Shown: positions 35,871 through 44,061 of the stretch, in pieces
Layout of the letters: every line of letters starts with the position of its first letter
How positions within the stretch are numbered: position 1 is the stretch's first letter
Origin: Palsa-892 sp035295845
Lineage (GTDB): Bacteria > Pseudomonadota > Alphaproteobacteria > Rhizobiales > Xanthobacteraceae
Direction: 5' to 3'
DNA: 64,000 nucleotides
Assembly: GCA_035295845.1 (NCBI GenBank)
Contig: DATGIF010000031.1
Span: 1 to 64,000, forward strand
Program-made: the position numbers and the translations under genes
Notes under the pieces: generated by a model
Told to the model about the DNA's origin: nothing
The model's database searches: none
What the model saw: the letters and a program-made list of their open reading frames with translations, nothing else

Positions 35871-37079
35871 ATGCAACGCATGCTCGCGGGCTTCGCCGCC
35901 GCCTTTGCGCTCGCCGTCACGCCCGCCGCCGCCCAGAAAATTTCCGACGATGTCGTGAAGATCGGGCTCATCCTCGATATGTCGAGCATCTATGCCGACA
36001 TTACCGGCAAGGGCAGCGCCGACGCCGGTCAAATGGCGATCGACGATTTCGGCGGCAAGGTTTTGGGAAAGCCCATCGAGCTCGTCTATGCCGACCATCA
36101 GAACAAGGCCGACATCGCCGCAGCGAAAGCGCGCGAGTGGTTCGAGAACGATCATGTCGATGCGATCCTCGACGTTGCCGCCTCCGCCACCGCGCTCGCG
36201 GCGCTCGAGGTCGCGAAATCGAAGAACAAGATCATCGTCTTCAACGGCCCCGCCGCCACGCGCCTCACCAACGAGGCATGCGCGCCGCTTTCGGTGCATT
36301 GGGCCTACGACACCTATGCGCTTGCCCACGGCACCGGCTACGCCATGGTGAAGCAGGGCTATGACACCTGGTTCTTCATCACCGCCGACTACGCCTTCGG
36401 CCAGGACCTCGAACGCGACACCACGGCGGTGGTGACCGAGAATGGCGGCAAGGTGCTGGGCAGCGTGCGCGCCCCGATCAACACGCCCGACTTCTCCTCG
36501 TTTCTATTGCAGGCGCAGGGCTCGAAGGCGAAGGTGATCGCGCTCGCCAATGCCGGCGCCGACACCACCAACGCCATCAAGCAGGCGGCCGAATTCGGCA
36601 TCGTCAAGGGCGGGCAGAATCTCGCGGGCATGCTCGTCTTCATCACCGACGTGAACGCGCTTGGGCTTGAGAAGGCGCAGGGCATGCTGCTCACCACCGC
36701 CTTCTACTGGGACATGAACGACGAGACGCGGGCCTGGTCGAAGCGCTTCTTCGAGAAGGAAGGCCGCATGCCGACCATGGCGCAGGCGGGCGTCTATTCC
36801 TCGGTGACGCATTATCTGAAAGCCGTGCAGGCCGCCGGCACCGACGAGAGCGAAGCGGTGATGGCGAAAATGCGCGAGACGCCGGTCAACGACTTCTTCG
36901 TCAAGAACGGCAAGATCCGCGAGGATGGCCGTATGGTGCACGACATGTATCTCGTGGAAGTGAAGTCGCCGGCGGAATCAAAGGCGCCGTGGGACTACTA
37001 CAAGATCAAGGCCACGATCCCCGCTGCCGAAGCCTTCCAGCCGTTATCGGCCTCACGCTGCCCGCTGGTGAAAAAGTAG
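35871..37079 (+). CDS. ABC transporter substrate-binding protein (LivK/branched-chain amino acid type)
   Basis: A 402-residue periplasmic binding protein. The signal peptide is the first about 22 residues, ending AAAQ. The mature chain starts KIGLILDMSSIYADITG, and HWAYDTYALAHGTGYAM with KQGYDTWFFITADYAFGQ is characteristic of the Peripla_BP_6 family. GGGAGGATCTC precedes the ATG at 35871. No permease or ATPase gene is near, so it is an orphan binding protein; ligand unknown. Confidence 0.88.
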   Translation: MQRMLAGFAAAFALAVTPAAAQKISDDVVKIGLILDMSSIYADITGKGSADAGQMAIDDFGGKVLGKPIELVYADHQNKADIAAAKAREWFENDHVDAILDVAASATALAALEVAKSKNKIIVFNGPAATRLTNEACAPLSVHWAYDTYALAHGTGYAMVKQGYDTWFFITADYAFGQDLERDTTAVVTENGGKVLGSVRAPINTPDFSSFLLQAQGSKAKVIALANAGADTTNAIKQAAEFGIVKGGQNLAGMLVFITDVNALGLEKAQGMLLTTAFYWDMNDETRAWSKRFFEKEGRMPTMAQAGVYSSVTHYLKAVQAAGTDESEAVMAKMRETPVNDFFVKNGKIREDGRMVHDMYLVEVKSPAESKAPWDYYKIKATIPAAEAFQPLSASRCPLVKK

Positions 37080-37101
37080 AGGCGTTTCTCGGCGGCGCCG
37101 A

Positions 37102-37818
37102 TCAATACACGCCCGGCACGAGCCGGGCCGTGTGCGCCATGTAGCCCCGGTATTCGGGGAAGGTGGCGGCGAGAATTTTTTCCTCGTTGTTCATGCGAAT
37201 GATCTGAAACATCGACTGCGTCAGGAACAAGAGCACGGCGAACGGCGACAGATACTGTAGCGTGAGCCCCATCAGCGCGATCGCCTCGCCGAGATAAAGC
37301 GGATGGCGGATCACCGAATAGGGTCCGCTCGTCACCAGCCGCCGCGCCTCCGGCAGCATGCTGATCGAACGGCCAAGCCTCGACACCGAGTAGAGCGAAA
37401 AGAGCGTGCCGCCGAAGATGAGCGCGGTCGCCACGAGATAAAATGTCGTCGAAAGTTCCCGCGGCGGCAGCATCACGACGGCAACCCCCAGATAGGCCCC
37501 GGCGATGGCGGCGATCCGCGGAAACACGCCCTGCGTCCGGCTGAGCGGCGTGTGGCGGAAGATCAGGAGCACGCCCAAGAGCGCGACGAAGAGAAGGGTC
37601 GCGAGCTTCGATGCGATGTTCGCCGCCGTAAGCAGGTCGATGTGCGCGAAATCGGTCGCCTGGATCAGTTTGTTGAACGCCGGAAGCTGATGCTCCACGC
37701 AGAGCCCGTACCAGGCGATCAGCGGCGAGGCGGCGAGGAAATCGTAGAACTTCGTTTCCCTGAACGACTTATAGAGTGCCGCCAGCGGCATCGCTCGCTC
37801 ACGCGTGACTGTGCTCAT
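37102..37818 (-). CDS. Isoprenylcysteine carboxyl methyltransferase-like membrane protein
   Basis: A 238-residue protein with about five or six hydrophobic segments. The C-terminal half has the conserved cofactor region LVTSGPYSVIRHPLYLGE, followed by EEKILAATFPEYRGYMAHT, which is typical of the ICMT/PEMT-like methyltransferase family. It probably transfers a methyl group at the membrane; the substrate is unknown. It runs toward the binding-protein gene, 22 bases apart. Confidence 0.82.
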   Translation of the reverse strand: MSTVTRERAMPLAALYKSFRETKFYDFLAASPLIAWYGLCVEHQLPAFNKLIQATDFAHIDLLTAANIASKLATLLFVALLGVLLIFRHTPLSRTQGVFPRIAAIAGAYLGVAVVMLPPRELSTTFYLVATALIFGGTLFSLYSVSRLGRSISMLPEARRLVTSGPYSVIRHPLYLGEAIALMGLTLQYLSPFAVLLFLTQSMFQIIRMNNEEKILAATFPEYRGYMAHTARLVPGVY

Positions 37819-37964
37819 GGGCCCGGCGGTCCTCGTCGATTTCGGAAGGCGCGCCCTTCTTGCTACCCCGGCGGCGTAAACGAAGGGTTGCGATCTTTAA
37901 TGACGGGCGAGCGCGCCTGGAAACGCCCGGATTTCAGGGATCGAGAGGGAGGAACGAAACCGCG

Positions 37965-38399
37965 TCAGCGGGGGAATTCGACCAGCGCCTCGCCGGTCGC
38001 GACGGTTTCGTCGTGCTGGTTACGCACCTCGACCGCGATCGTCACCCAGCGCGATTTCGTGCTTTCCTGTTTCGCCTTTAGCGTGCCGGCCGGCCGGATG
38101 GTGTCGCCGGGCTTCACCGGCTTCAGCCAGCGCGTCTCGAGCCGGCGGTGGACGGCGTTGGCGGCATAGGCCCAGTCGGTCAGCATGCGGCTGAGAAGGC
38201 CGAAATTGGTCATGCCGTGCATGATCACGCCGTCGAAATACGTCTTGCCGAAGCGGCCGCGCATGTAATCGTCGTCGAGATGCAGCGGATTGTAATCGAG
38301 GGATGCGTCGCAAAAATCCCGGATGGAATCGCGCGATACCGCGAAGGCGGCGCCTTCGATGCGATCGCCGGGCGCGAGGTTCTCGAACGTCACGCGCAT
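37965..38399 (-). CDS. MaoC-like dehydratase, catalytic subunit
   Basis: A 144-residue hotdog-fold protein. The hydratase motif D-x-N-P-x-H is present as DYNPLHLDD near residue 35-43, and HGMTNFGLLSRML follows. It lies seven bases after the partner gene at 38407-38877, on the same strand. The two resemble a HadA/HadB-type heterodimer that dehydrates (R)-3-hydroxyacyl thioesters. This subunit carries the catalytic residues. Confidence 0.82.
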   Translation of the reverse strand: MRVTFENLAPGDRIEGAAFAVSRDSIRDFCDASLDYNPLHLDDDYMRGRFGKTYFDGVIMHGMTNFGLLSRMLTDWAYAANAVHRRLETRWLKPVKPGDTIRPAGTLKAKQESTKSRWVTIAVEVRNQHDETVATGEALVEFPR

Positions 38400-38406
38400 C
38401 GCGCCC

Positions 38407-38877
38407 TCACATCGGCCGGATGGTCCAGCCGCGGCCCGCGCAGATCACCGCGCCGTGCTGGTTGAAGAAGACGTTGTCGTGCACGACGAAGAGCCGCTCC
38501 TTCTTGATGAATTTGTCGAGCGCCCGCGCCTGCAACGTGATCGTGTCGCCGGGACGCGCCGGAACATTGTAGCTCCACGACTGGCCGGCATTGATGGTGC
38601 CGGGCGTGCGCATCCAGTCGTCGGCGGGCGTGCAGGCGAACATCAAGAGGATATGGATCGACGGCGGCGCGATCAGACCGCCATAGGCGGTCTTGCGCGC
38701 ATAGGCTTCGTCGAAATAGAGCGGGTGGGTTTCTCCCATCGCCCGGCAATATTTGTGGATCGCCTCCAAGGTGAGCGTGTAGGGGATCGTCTTCCGCGGC
38801 TCGCCCGGGACGATGTCGTCCCATACCCTGCGCTTGTCGGCGTCCTTCCAGAAATCGGTTTCGAAAGCCTGCGCCAT
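38407..38877 (-). CDS. FAS1-like/MaoC N-terminal dehydratase partner subunit
   Basis: A 156-residue hotdog-fold protein. The region that would hold the catalytic Asp/His reads GETHPLYFDEAYA, without the usual D-x-N-P-x-H, as in HadA-type partner subunits. APPSIHILLMF and NAGQSWSYNVPARPGD are typical for the FAS1-like dehydratase domain. It is the first gene of the pair; the catalytic subunit follows after seven bases. Confidence 0.8.
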   Translation of the reverse strand: MAQAFETDFWKDADKRRVWDDIVPGEPRKTIPYTLTLEAIHKYCRAMGETHPLYFDEAYARKTAYGGLIAPPSIHILLMFACTPADDWMRTPGTINAGQSWSYNVPARPGDTITLQARALDKFIKKERLFVVHDNVFFNQHGAVICAGRGWTIRPM

Positions 38878-38981
38878 GCGAAGAGTCTAGCGGCTCGCAC
38901 TTCGGAAAGACACCGCATGCTCGTTCCGCAGATCGGTACGGGCTGCGCGTCTCCTTCGCGGCAAACGGCGTCGTGGTCACG

Positions 38982-39374
38982 TCAGTCGCAAACGACAAAA
39001 CAGGAGCGGTCATTGGTCGCTACGTCCGCGCCGAGCGGCGTGCAGGTGACGATCTCCGCGGCGGTGTCCGTTGTTGTCGTGATCCGTCCGCCGACGCCGG
39101 GCGTGATCCGGCAACGGCCACCCGGCATGCTGATCGATCCGGAGGCGCGGACGCAGGATACGGTTGCTTCGCCCTTTTGGTCGCCCGCGGTCGGCGTCGT
39201 CAACCGCACCGCGACCAGGGGCCCTGAAAACGGCGCGGACCAGTTCGGCTCGTCGGAGCCGATCGTTCCGCTCGCTGCAGCCGGCGGACAGGTGACGGTT
39301 TTTGCCGCGACCCGCGCGCCGGCGAAGAGAAGGGCCGTCGCCAGCACCGTTGTCGCAAAATGAAGAACTCTCAA
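38982..39374 (-). CDS. Small exported protein of unknown function
   Basis: About 130 residues if it starts at TTG 39374, which has GGAGG four bases upstream; an upstream GTG or ATG would extend it. The N terminus (RVLHFATTVLATALLFAGARVAA) looks like a signal peptide. The mature chain has five Cys (TCPP, SCVR, RCRI, TCTP and SCFVVCD at the end counts two) and many Thr/Gly. It has no recognisable family. It is compact and lies between the dehydratase pair and the thioesterase. Confidence 0.55.
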   Translation of the reverse strand: MRVLHFATTVLATALLFAGARVAAKTVTCPPAAASGTIGSDEPNWSAPFSGPLVAVRLTTPTAGDQKGEATVSCVRASGSISMPGGRCRITPGVGGRITTTTDTAAEIVTCTPLGADVATNDRSCFVVCD

Positions 39375-39500
39375 TTCGCCTCCGCACGAGAATAAGCCAA
39401 CGCTGGATAACGTCCGGCGGCCGATCTCGTTCGGGCCCGTCAAGGCGATTGGCTAATGAAGCGCTAACCCGGCGATTGCGGCTCTCGCCGCGCGGCGCCT

Positions 39501-39908
39501 TTAGGCGCCGCTGATTTTCCGCTGCACGCGCTTGTCGAAGCGTTCGACGTTCACGACCACGCGCTCATGCTCGCCGTCGCCGATCGGCTCCTTTTCGTCG
39601 TGCGCCTCGACGCGGAAGAAGAGGGTGCGGCCGTCGACTTTTGTGAGCTCCGCGGTTGCCGTCACGCGCATGCCTACGGGCGTCGCCGCGAAATGCCGCA
39701 CGTCGAGACGGATGCCGAGGCTTTGATGGCCGGGCGGCAATAAGTTTTCTGCCGCGGCTAAGGCTGCCGCCTCGATCAGGTTGATCATCACCGGGGTCGC
39801 GAGCACGTGTACGCGGCCGGAGCCGACACGCGGTGCGGTGTGCTCCTCGCCGACCACGAGTTCGGCGGAGCCTTTGAGGCCGGGTTTGAGGCGGGAGAGG
39901 TCGGTCAT
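39501..39908 (-). CDS. FlK-type thioesterase family protein
   Basis: A 135-residue hotdog-fold protein. VLATPVMINLIEAAAL (near residues 35-50) carries the Thr and Glu, and RLDVRHFAATPVGM (near 67-80) carries the His, matching the catalytic set of the fluoroacetyl-CoA thioesterase family. Most members act on other small acyl-CoA thioesters, so the natural substrate is not fluoroacetyl-CoA by default. The gene stands alone, next to the repeat element at 39934. Confidence 0.85.
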   Translation of the reverse strand: MTDLSRLKPGLKGSAELVVGEEHTAPRVGSGRVHVLATPVMINLIEAAALAAAENLLPPGHQSLGIRLDVRHFAATPVGMRVTATAELTKVDGRTLFFRVEAHDEKEPIGDGEHERVVVNVERFDKRVQRKISGA

Positions 39909-39933
39909 GAAAGAACAAACGTGATCTATGTCA

Positions 39934-40010
39934 CGTCATGCCCGGCTTTATGCCGGGCATCCACGCCTTAGCTACAAGGCGCGGATGGCTGGGACAAGCC
40001 CAGCTATGGC
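39934..40010. repeat. Dispersed Rhizobiales-type intergenic palindromic repeat
   Basis: Contains CGTCATGCCCGGC-TTTAT-GCCGGGCAT, then GCCTT-AGCTAC-AAGGC, then GGATGGCTGGGACAAGCCCAGCTATGG, three short stem-loops in a row. Sequences of this kind recur between genes in Bradyrhizobium-like genomes. Partial matches occur at 5187-5199 (13 identical bases, inverted) and around 11275-11294. Confidence 0.65.
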
Positions 40011-40019
40011 AATGAAAGA

Positions 40020-42113
40020 CTAAATATCCAATTCCTTCGCGTAGGGCGCATTCTCCGAAATAAACTGAAACCGCGCCTCCGGCTTGTTGCCCATCAGGCG
40101 GTCGACCGTCTTCGTCGTCGCCGCCTTCAGCGCATCCTTCACCGTCACGCGCTGCAGGCTGCGCGTCTTCGGATTCATCGTGTCCTTGAGCTGCGACGGC
40201 AGCATTTCGCCAAGGCCCTTGAAGCGGCTGATCTCGATCCGCGTCTTGCCCTTGAACACGCTCCGCATGAGCTGATCCTTGTGCTTGTCGTCGCGGGCAT
40301 AGACGCTGGTGGCGCCGTGACTGAGGCGGTAGAGCGGGGGCACCGCGAGATAAAGATGCTTGTTCTCGATCAGCTTCGGCATCTCGCGATAGAAGAAGGT
40401 GATAAGGAGCGAGGCAATGTGCGCGCCGTCGACATCGGCGTCGGTCATGATGATGACCTTGTCGTAGCGGAGCGCATCGTCGCGGTAATGCGAGCCGGTA
40501 CCGGCGCCGAGCGCCTGCGAGAGATCCGCGAGTTGCTGGTTCTGCGCGAGCTTGTCGCGGCCGGCGCTCGCGACGTTAAGGATTTTTCCGCGCAAGGGCA
40601 GCACCGCCTGCATCGCGCGGTCGCGCGCCTGCTTGGCGGAGCCGCCGGCGGAATCGCCCTCGACGATGAAGATTTCCGAGCCCGCCGCCGCGCCGTTCGA
40701 GCAATCCGCGAGCTTGCCGGGAAGCCGGAGCTTGCGGACGGCGGTCTTGCGCGAGATTTCCTTTTCCTGCCGCCGCCGCAGCCGCTCCTCGGCGCGGTCC
40801 GATGCCCAGTCGACGAGCTTGTTCGCCTGCAGCGGATTGCTCGTGAGCCAGTGCTCGAAGGCATCGCGCACCGCGGCCTCGGTGATGCGCTGCGCCTCCG
40901 CGGTGGCGAGCCGGTCCTTGGTCTGGCCCACGAATTCCGGATCGCGGATGAAGACCGAGAGCATGGCGGTGGCGCCGGTCATCACGTCCTCCGCGGTGAT
41001 CGGCCCCGCGCGCTTGTTGCCGACGCGCTCGGCATAATCCTTGAGGCCGCGCAAGAGCGCAGTGCGGAAGCCCACCTCGTGCGTGCCGCCCTCGGGCGTC
41101 GGGATGGTGTTGCAGTAGGAGTGGAGAAAGCCGTCGTCGTCGGCGATCCAGGCGGCCGCCCATTCGACGCCCTGGCCGCCTTTCTTGTCGGACTTGCCGG
41201 CGAAGATGTCGGAATGGACGAGCGTATGACCTTCGACTTCGCTGCCGAGGTAATCCCGCAGCCCGTTTTCGAAGTGGAATGTTTCCTTCTGCGGAACGTC
41301 GTCGATGCCCTTTAGGAGCGCCTTGTCGCAGGTCCAGCGGATTTCGACGCCGCCGAACAAGTAGGCCTTGGCCTTGGTCATGGCGAAGACGCGCTTGGGC
41401 TTGAACTCGGCGCCCTTGCCGAAGATTTCCGGATCGGGCTTGAGCTTCACGCGCGTGCCGCGTTTCTTCACGCCCTTCTGCACGAGTTTGACGCCGGTCT
41501 GCGGCACGCCGCGCTTGTAGGTCTGGCGGTAGAGATTGCCGCCGCGCGCGACCTCGACTTCGAGCACCTCGGAAAGCGCGTTCGCCACCGAAACGCCGAC
41601 GCCGTGCAGGCCGCCGGAGGTCTCATAGACCTCGTGGTTGAATTTTCCGCCGGCGTGCAGCGTCGTCATGATCACTTCGAGCGCCGACTTCTTCTTGAAT
41701 TTCGGATGTTCCTCGACCGGAATGCCGCGGCCGTTGTCGGAAACCGACACGAAGCCGTCGTCGGTCATGTTGACCTCGATCGTGCTCGCATGGTTCGCCA
41801 CCGCCTCGTCCATGGCGTTGTCGATCACTTCCGCGAAAAGGTGATGGAGCGCCCGCTCGTCGGTGCCGCCCACATACATGCCGGGCCGCCGCCGCACCGG
41901 CTCGAGCCCTTCCAGCACCTCGATGTGGTGCGCGCCATAATCCGAGCGCGAGCCTTTCGCCGCCTTGCCGCCGCGGGCCTTGGCGGCCGCGGTCTTCGGG
42001 GCGGACGAGAAAAGGTCGGGTTCCTTCGCCTCCTTGCGCGCCTTCGCGCCGGAGACGGGCTTCGACTTTTTCACCGATTTCTTCGAGTTCTTGGCCATCG
42101 CGCGCTGGGACAT
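40020..42113 (-). CDS. parE: DNA topoisomerase IV subunit B
   Basis: A 697-residue GHKL-type ATPase subunit of topoisomerase IV, which decatenates chromosomes. The N-terminal 55 residues are Lys/Ala-rich and probably disordered. The ATPase core follows: LEGLEPVRRRPGMYVGG, then DNAMDEAVANH, SDNGRGIPV and GGLHGVGVSVAN. The TOPRIM domain has EGDSAGGSAKQARDR and TDADVDGAHI, and the C terminus has the RFKGLGEM motif. The ATG at 42113 is used; 42098 and a TTG at 42137 are alternatives. No strong ribosome site is visible at any of them. Confidence 0.96.
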   Translation of the reverse strand: MSQRAMAKNSKKSVKKSKPVSGAKARKEAKEPDLFSSAPKTAAAKARGGKAAKGSRSDYGAHHIEVLEGLEPVRRRPGMYVGGTDERALHHLFAEVIDNAMDEAVANHASTIEVNMTDDGFVSVSDNGRGIPVEEHPKFKKKSALEVIMTTLHAGGKFNHEVYETSGGLHGVGVSVANALSEVLEVEVARGGNLYRQTYKRGVPQTGVKLVQKGVKKRGTRVKLKPDPEIFGKGAEFKPKRVFAMTKAKAYLFGGVEIRWTCDKALLKGIDDVPQKETFHFENGLRDYLGSEVEGHTLVHSDIFAGKSDKKGGQGVEWAAAWIADDDGFLHSYCNTIPTPEGGTHEVGFRTALLRGLKDYAERVGNKRAGPITAEDVMTGATAMLSVFIRDPEFVGQTKDRLATAEAQRITEAAVRDAFEHWLTSNPLQANKLVDWASDRAEERLRRRQEKEISRKTAVRKLRLPGKLADCSNGAAAGSEIFIVEGDSAGGSAKQARDRAMQAVLPLRGKILNVASAGRDKLAQNQQLADLSQALGAGTGSHYRDDALRYDKVIIMTDADVDGAHIASLLITFFYREMPKLIENKHLYLAVPPLYRLSHGATSVYARDDKHKDQLMRSVFKGKTRIEISRFKGLGEMLPSQLKDTMNPKTRSLQRVTVKDALKAATTKTVDRLMGNKPEARFQFISENAPYAKELDI

Positions 42114-42296
42114 AGGAAATTCGCCCGGACGAATCAATTTTGGCGATCATGCCATGTCTTGGCGGTTTCAGCCCCTCACGGGGCGTCTCGGCGCGAAAAT
42201 TGGCGTCCGCGCACAAAGTCGCCGCCAATGCGCCATCAGGGTTGCAAAATCCTGCACACCAATGGCGGGCAACGAGGCAGGGAGAAGGAAACCGCC

Positions 42297-43121
42297 ATGT
42301 TCGCATTCAATCGGCTGCTGAGCTTGAATCCCTTCCGGGCGAAGGCCGCGGCCTTCCACGACTTCGACCGCATGTTGAACTGGAGGCTGCTGCGCGGGAG
42401 CCACGTATTCCCTGGCCCCGACGGCGGCACTTGCATCAATGAGGCGGCGATCATCGCCGCCGGCCATCCCTATCGTCCGGTCCGCTCGATCGAGGACTGC
42501 CCGAAGAGCTTCTCGCGGCCGATGGCGGCCTATGCGCTCTTTCTCAACGATCTCATCGAGTGGGACAGTCTTCGCAACAGCGTTCTGATGCCTTTCGTCA
42601 CGCGCCTCGAAGGCTCGGCCGATGAGGCGGAGGTCGAGAAGAAGCGGGCCGAGCTGATCGTGCTCCGCACGGCATCCACCGTCTTTTCCTCTGCCTTGAC
42701 GTATCATGGCCTCTTCGAGGCCGCGGGAAAGCTTCGCAAGCTCGAGACGCCCGACGATCTGATGCGCGTCGCGCAGGGCCTCTTCGGTAGCCGCGAAAAG
42801 CGGTCGGACATGCCCACCCTGTGGATGACCCAGGCGCTGGCCGAACTCGTCGAAGCGGCTCGTGCCTGCACACGCGGCGATTTGGCGACCGCCGCCAAGA
42901 GCGCCGCCATTGCGACCGGCAACATCGCGCAGGGAATGCAACGGACGAGCGTTCGCCGCGGTCATCGGGCCTTGGCGCGCGTTTACCGCGAGGCCCGCGA
43001 GATCCTTGCCGCGGCCCTCAAGCTCGGCAAGGCGGATTCCCTCGATATCGGGCTTGCGGTCGAGCGGCTCGCCAAGGCCAAGCGCGCGGCGGCACCCGGC
43101 TGTCTCGCGCCGGTTCTGTAG
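42297..43121 (+). CDS. Unknown-family protein, tandem paralogue 1 of 3
   Basis: A 274-residue soluble protein. It starts at ATG 42297 after GGGAGAAGG. The conserved N-terminal block is GSHVFPGPDGGTCINEAAI, then YRPVRSIEDCPKSFSRPMAAY and LMPFVTRLEGSAD; these recur in the next two genes. It has about 20 extra residues before the block compared with the others. The C-terminal part is helical and Ala-rich (ILAAALKLGKAD). It has no signal peptide or membrane segment. A terminator at 43163 probably separates it from paralogue 2. No function is assigned. Confidence 0.8.
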   Translation: MFAFNRLLSLNPFRAKAAAFHDFDRMLNWRLLRGSHVFPGPDGGTCINEAAIIAAGHPYRPVRSIEDCPKSFSRPMAAYALFLNDLIEWDSLRNSVLMPFVTRLEGSADEAEVEKKRAELIVLRTASTVFSSALTYHGLFEAAGKLRKLETPDDLMRVAQGLFGSREKRSDMPTLWMTQALAELVEAARACTRGDLATAAKSAAIATGNIAQGMQRTSVRRGHRALARVYREAREILAAALKLGKADSLDIGLAVERLAKAKRAAAPGCLAPVL

Positions 43122-43162
43122 GCAAAAGACGCCTGCACCGAGCTTGCCGAAATTTAATGAGG

Positions 43163-43196
43163 ACGGCGCGGTTCCGTCATGGAACGGCGCCGTTTT
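43163..43196 (+). terminator. Rho-independent terminator between paralogues 1 and 2
   Basis: ACGGCGCGGTTCC pairs with GGAACGGCGCCGT (12 of 13 pairs, one G-G mismatch) around a GTCAT loop, followed by TTTC. It lies 41 bases after paralogue 1. Confidence 0.7.
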
Positions 43197-43246
43197 CATG
43201 GTGTTGATGAGCCGGGCGACGTCCTACGGTCCGGGAGAGAACTTTG

Positions 43247-44035
43247 ATGTTCGACTTCAATCGCCTTTTGAACTGGAAATTGCTTCCCGGGAGCCATGAG
43301 TTCCCGGGCCCCGACGGCGGCACCTGCATCAACGAGGCGGCGATCGTCGCCGCCGGCTTTCCCTATCGCCAGGTGTGTTCGGTCAACGATTGTCCGCCCT
43401 GCTTCTCGCGGCCGCTTGCCTCATACGCGCTGGGTCTGAACGACGGCATTCTCGACGACGCGCTTCGCCAGCGGCTGTTGATGCCCTTCGTCACGCGCCT
43501 TGCCGGCAGCGCCGATAGCCTCGAAGTTGAACGCACGCGCGTGGAAGCCATCTTGTTCGGCATCGTCACGCGGCTCGTGCCGCAAAGCGTCGAGAGTTAT
43601 GGGTGCACGGTCGCGGCGGAGACTTGCCGTTCGGCCACCTCCTTCGATGAAGCGGCCGCTGCCCTGGATCATGCATTCGAAGCGGTCTGCGGTCTCGCCA
43701 ACAAGGATGAAACCGAGACCCGTAAGAACCGGCGGCAGGACTATCTGGAAGGTATGTCCAAGCTCGTTTCCGCTTTTGCCTATTGCGGCGACGACAAACG
43801 CGTGCACGAGGCTGCGAGCTGGGCCGCCACCGCCGTTACCGTGATCGTCACATTGCAGGATTGGGGCCGCCTTTCGCTCGCCGCCCGCGAGCCAGGCTAT
43901 GTGCTCGCGGCAGCATTTCTTGCGGAATCGCTCGCCATCGGAAATCAGGCGGCTCCGCTCGAGACCGAGGTGGTTGCGGCGCGGCTTGAATCCGCAAAAC
44001 GCAAAACTACCGCCGACGAGCCCGTCGCGGCGTGA
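43247..44035 (+). CDS. Unknown-family protein, tandem paralogue 2 of 3
   Basis: A 262-residue soluble protein, nearest to paralogue 3. The N-terminal block runs NRLLNWKLLPGSHEFPGPD then GGTCINEAAIVAAGFPYR, with NDCPPCFSRPLASYAL and LMPFVTRLAGSAD following. The middle (about 105-215) differs from the others. The C terminus ESLAIGNQAAPLETEVVAAR resembles paralogue 3. The ATG at 43247 follows GGGAGAGAAC; a TTG at 43244 is three bases earlier. The gap to paralogue 3 is 26 bases, so these two are probably one transcript. Confidence 0.8.
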   Translation: MFDFNRLLNWKLLPGSHEFPGPDGGTCINEAAIVAAGFPYRQVCSVNDCPPCFSRPLASYALGLNDGILDDALRQRLLMPFVTRLAGSADSLEVERTRVEAILFGIVTRLVPQSVESYGCTVAAETCRSATSFDEAAAALDHAFEAVCGLANKDETETRKNRRQDYLEGMSKLVSAFAYCGDDKRVHEAASWAATAVTVIVTLQDWGRLSLAAREPGYVLAAAFLAESLAIGNQAAPLETEVVAARLESAKRKTTADEPVAA

Positions 44036-44061
44036 AACGGCGTGAAAAAGGAGAAACCCGC

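Noticed and set aside
41604..42296. N-terminal extension of paralogue 1 over the start of parE
   Set aside because: The extension is antisense to parE and Arg-rich; the conserved family start and ribosome site are at 42297.
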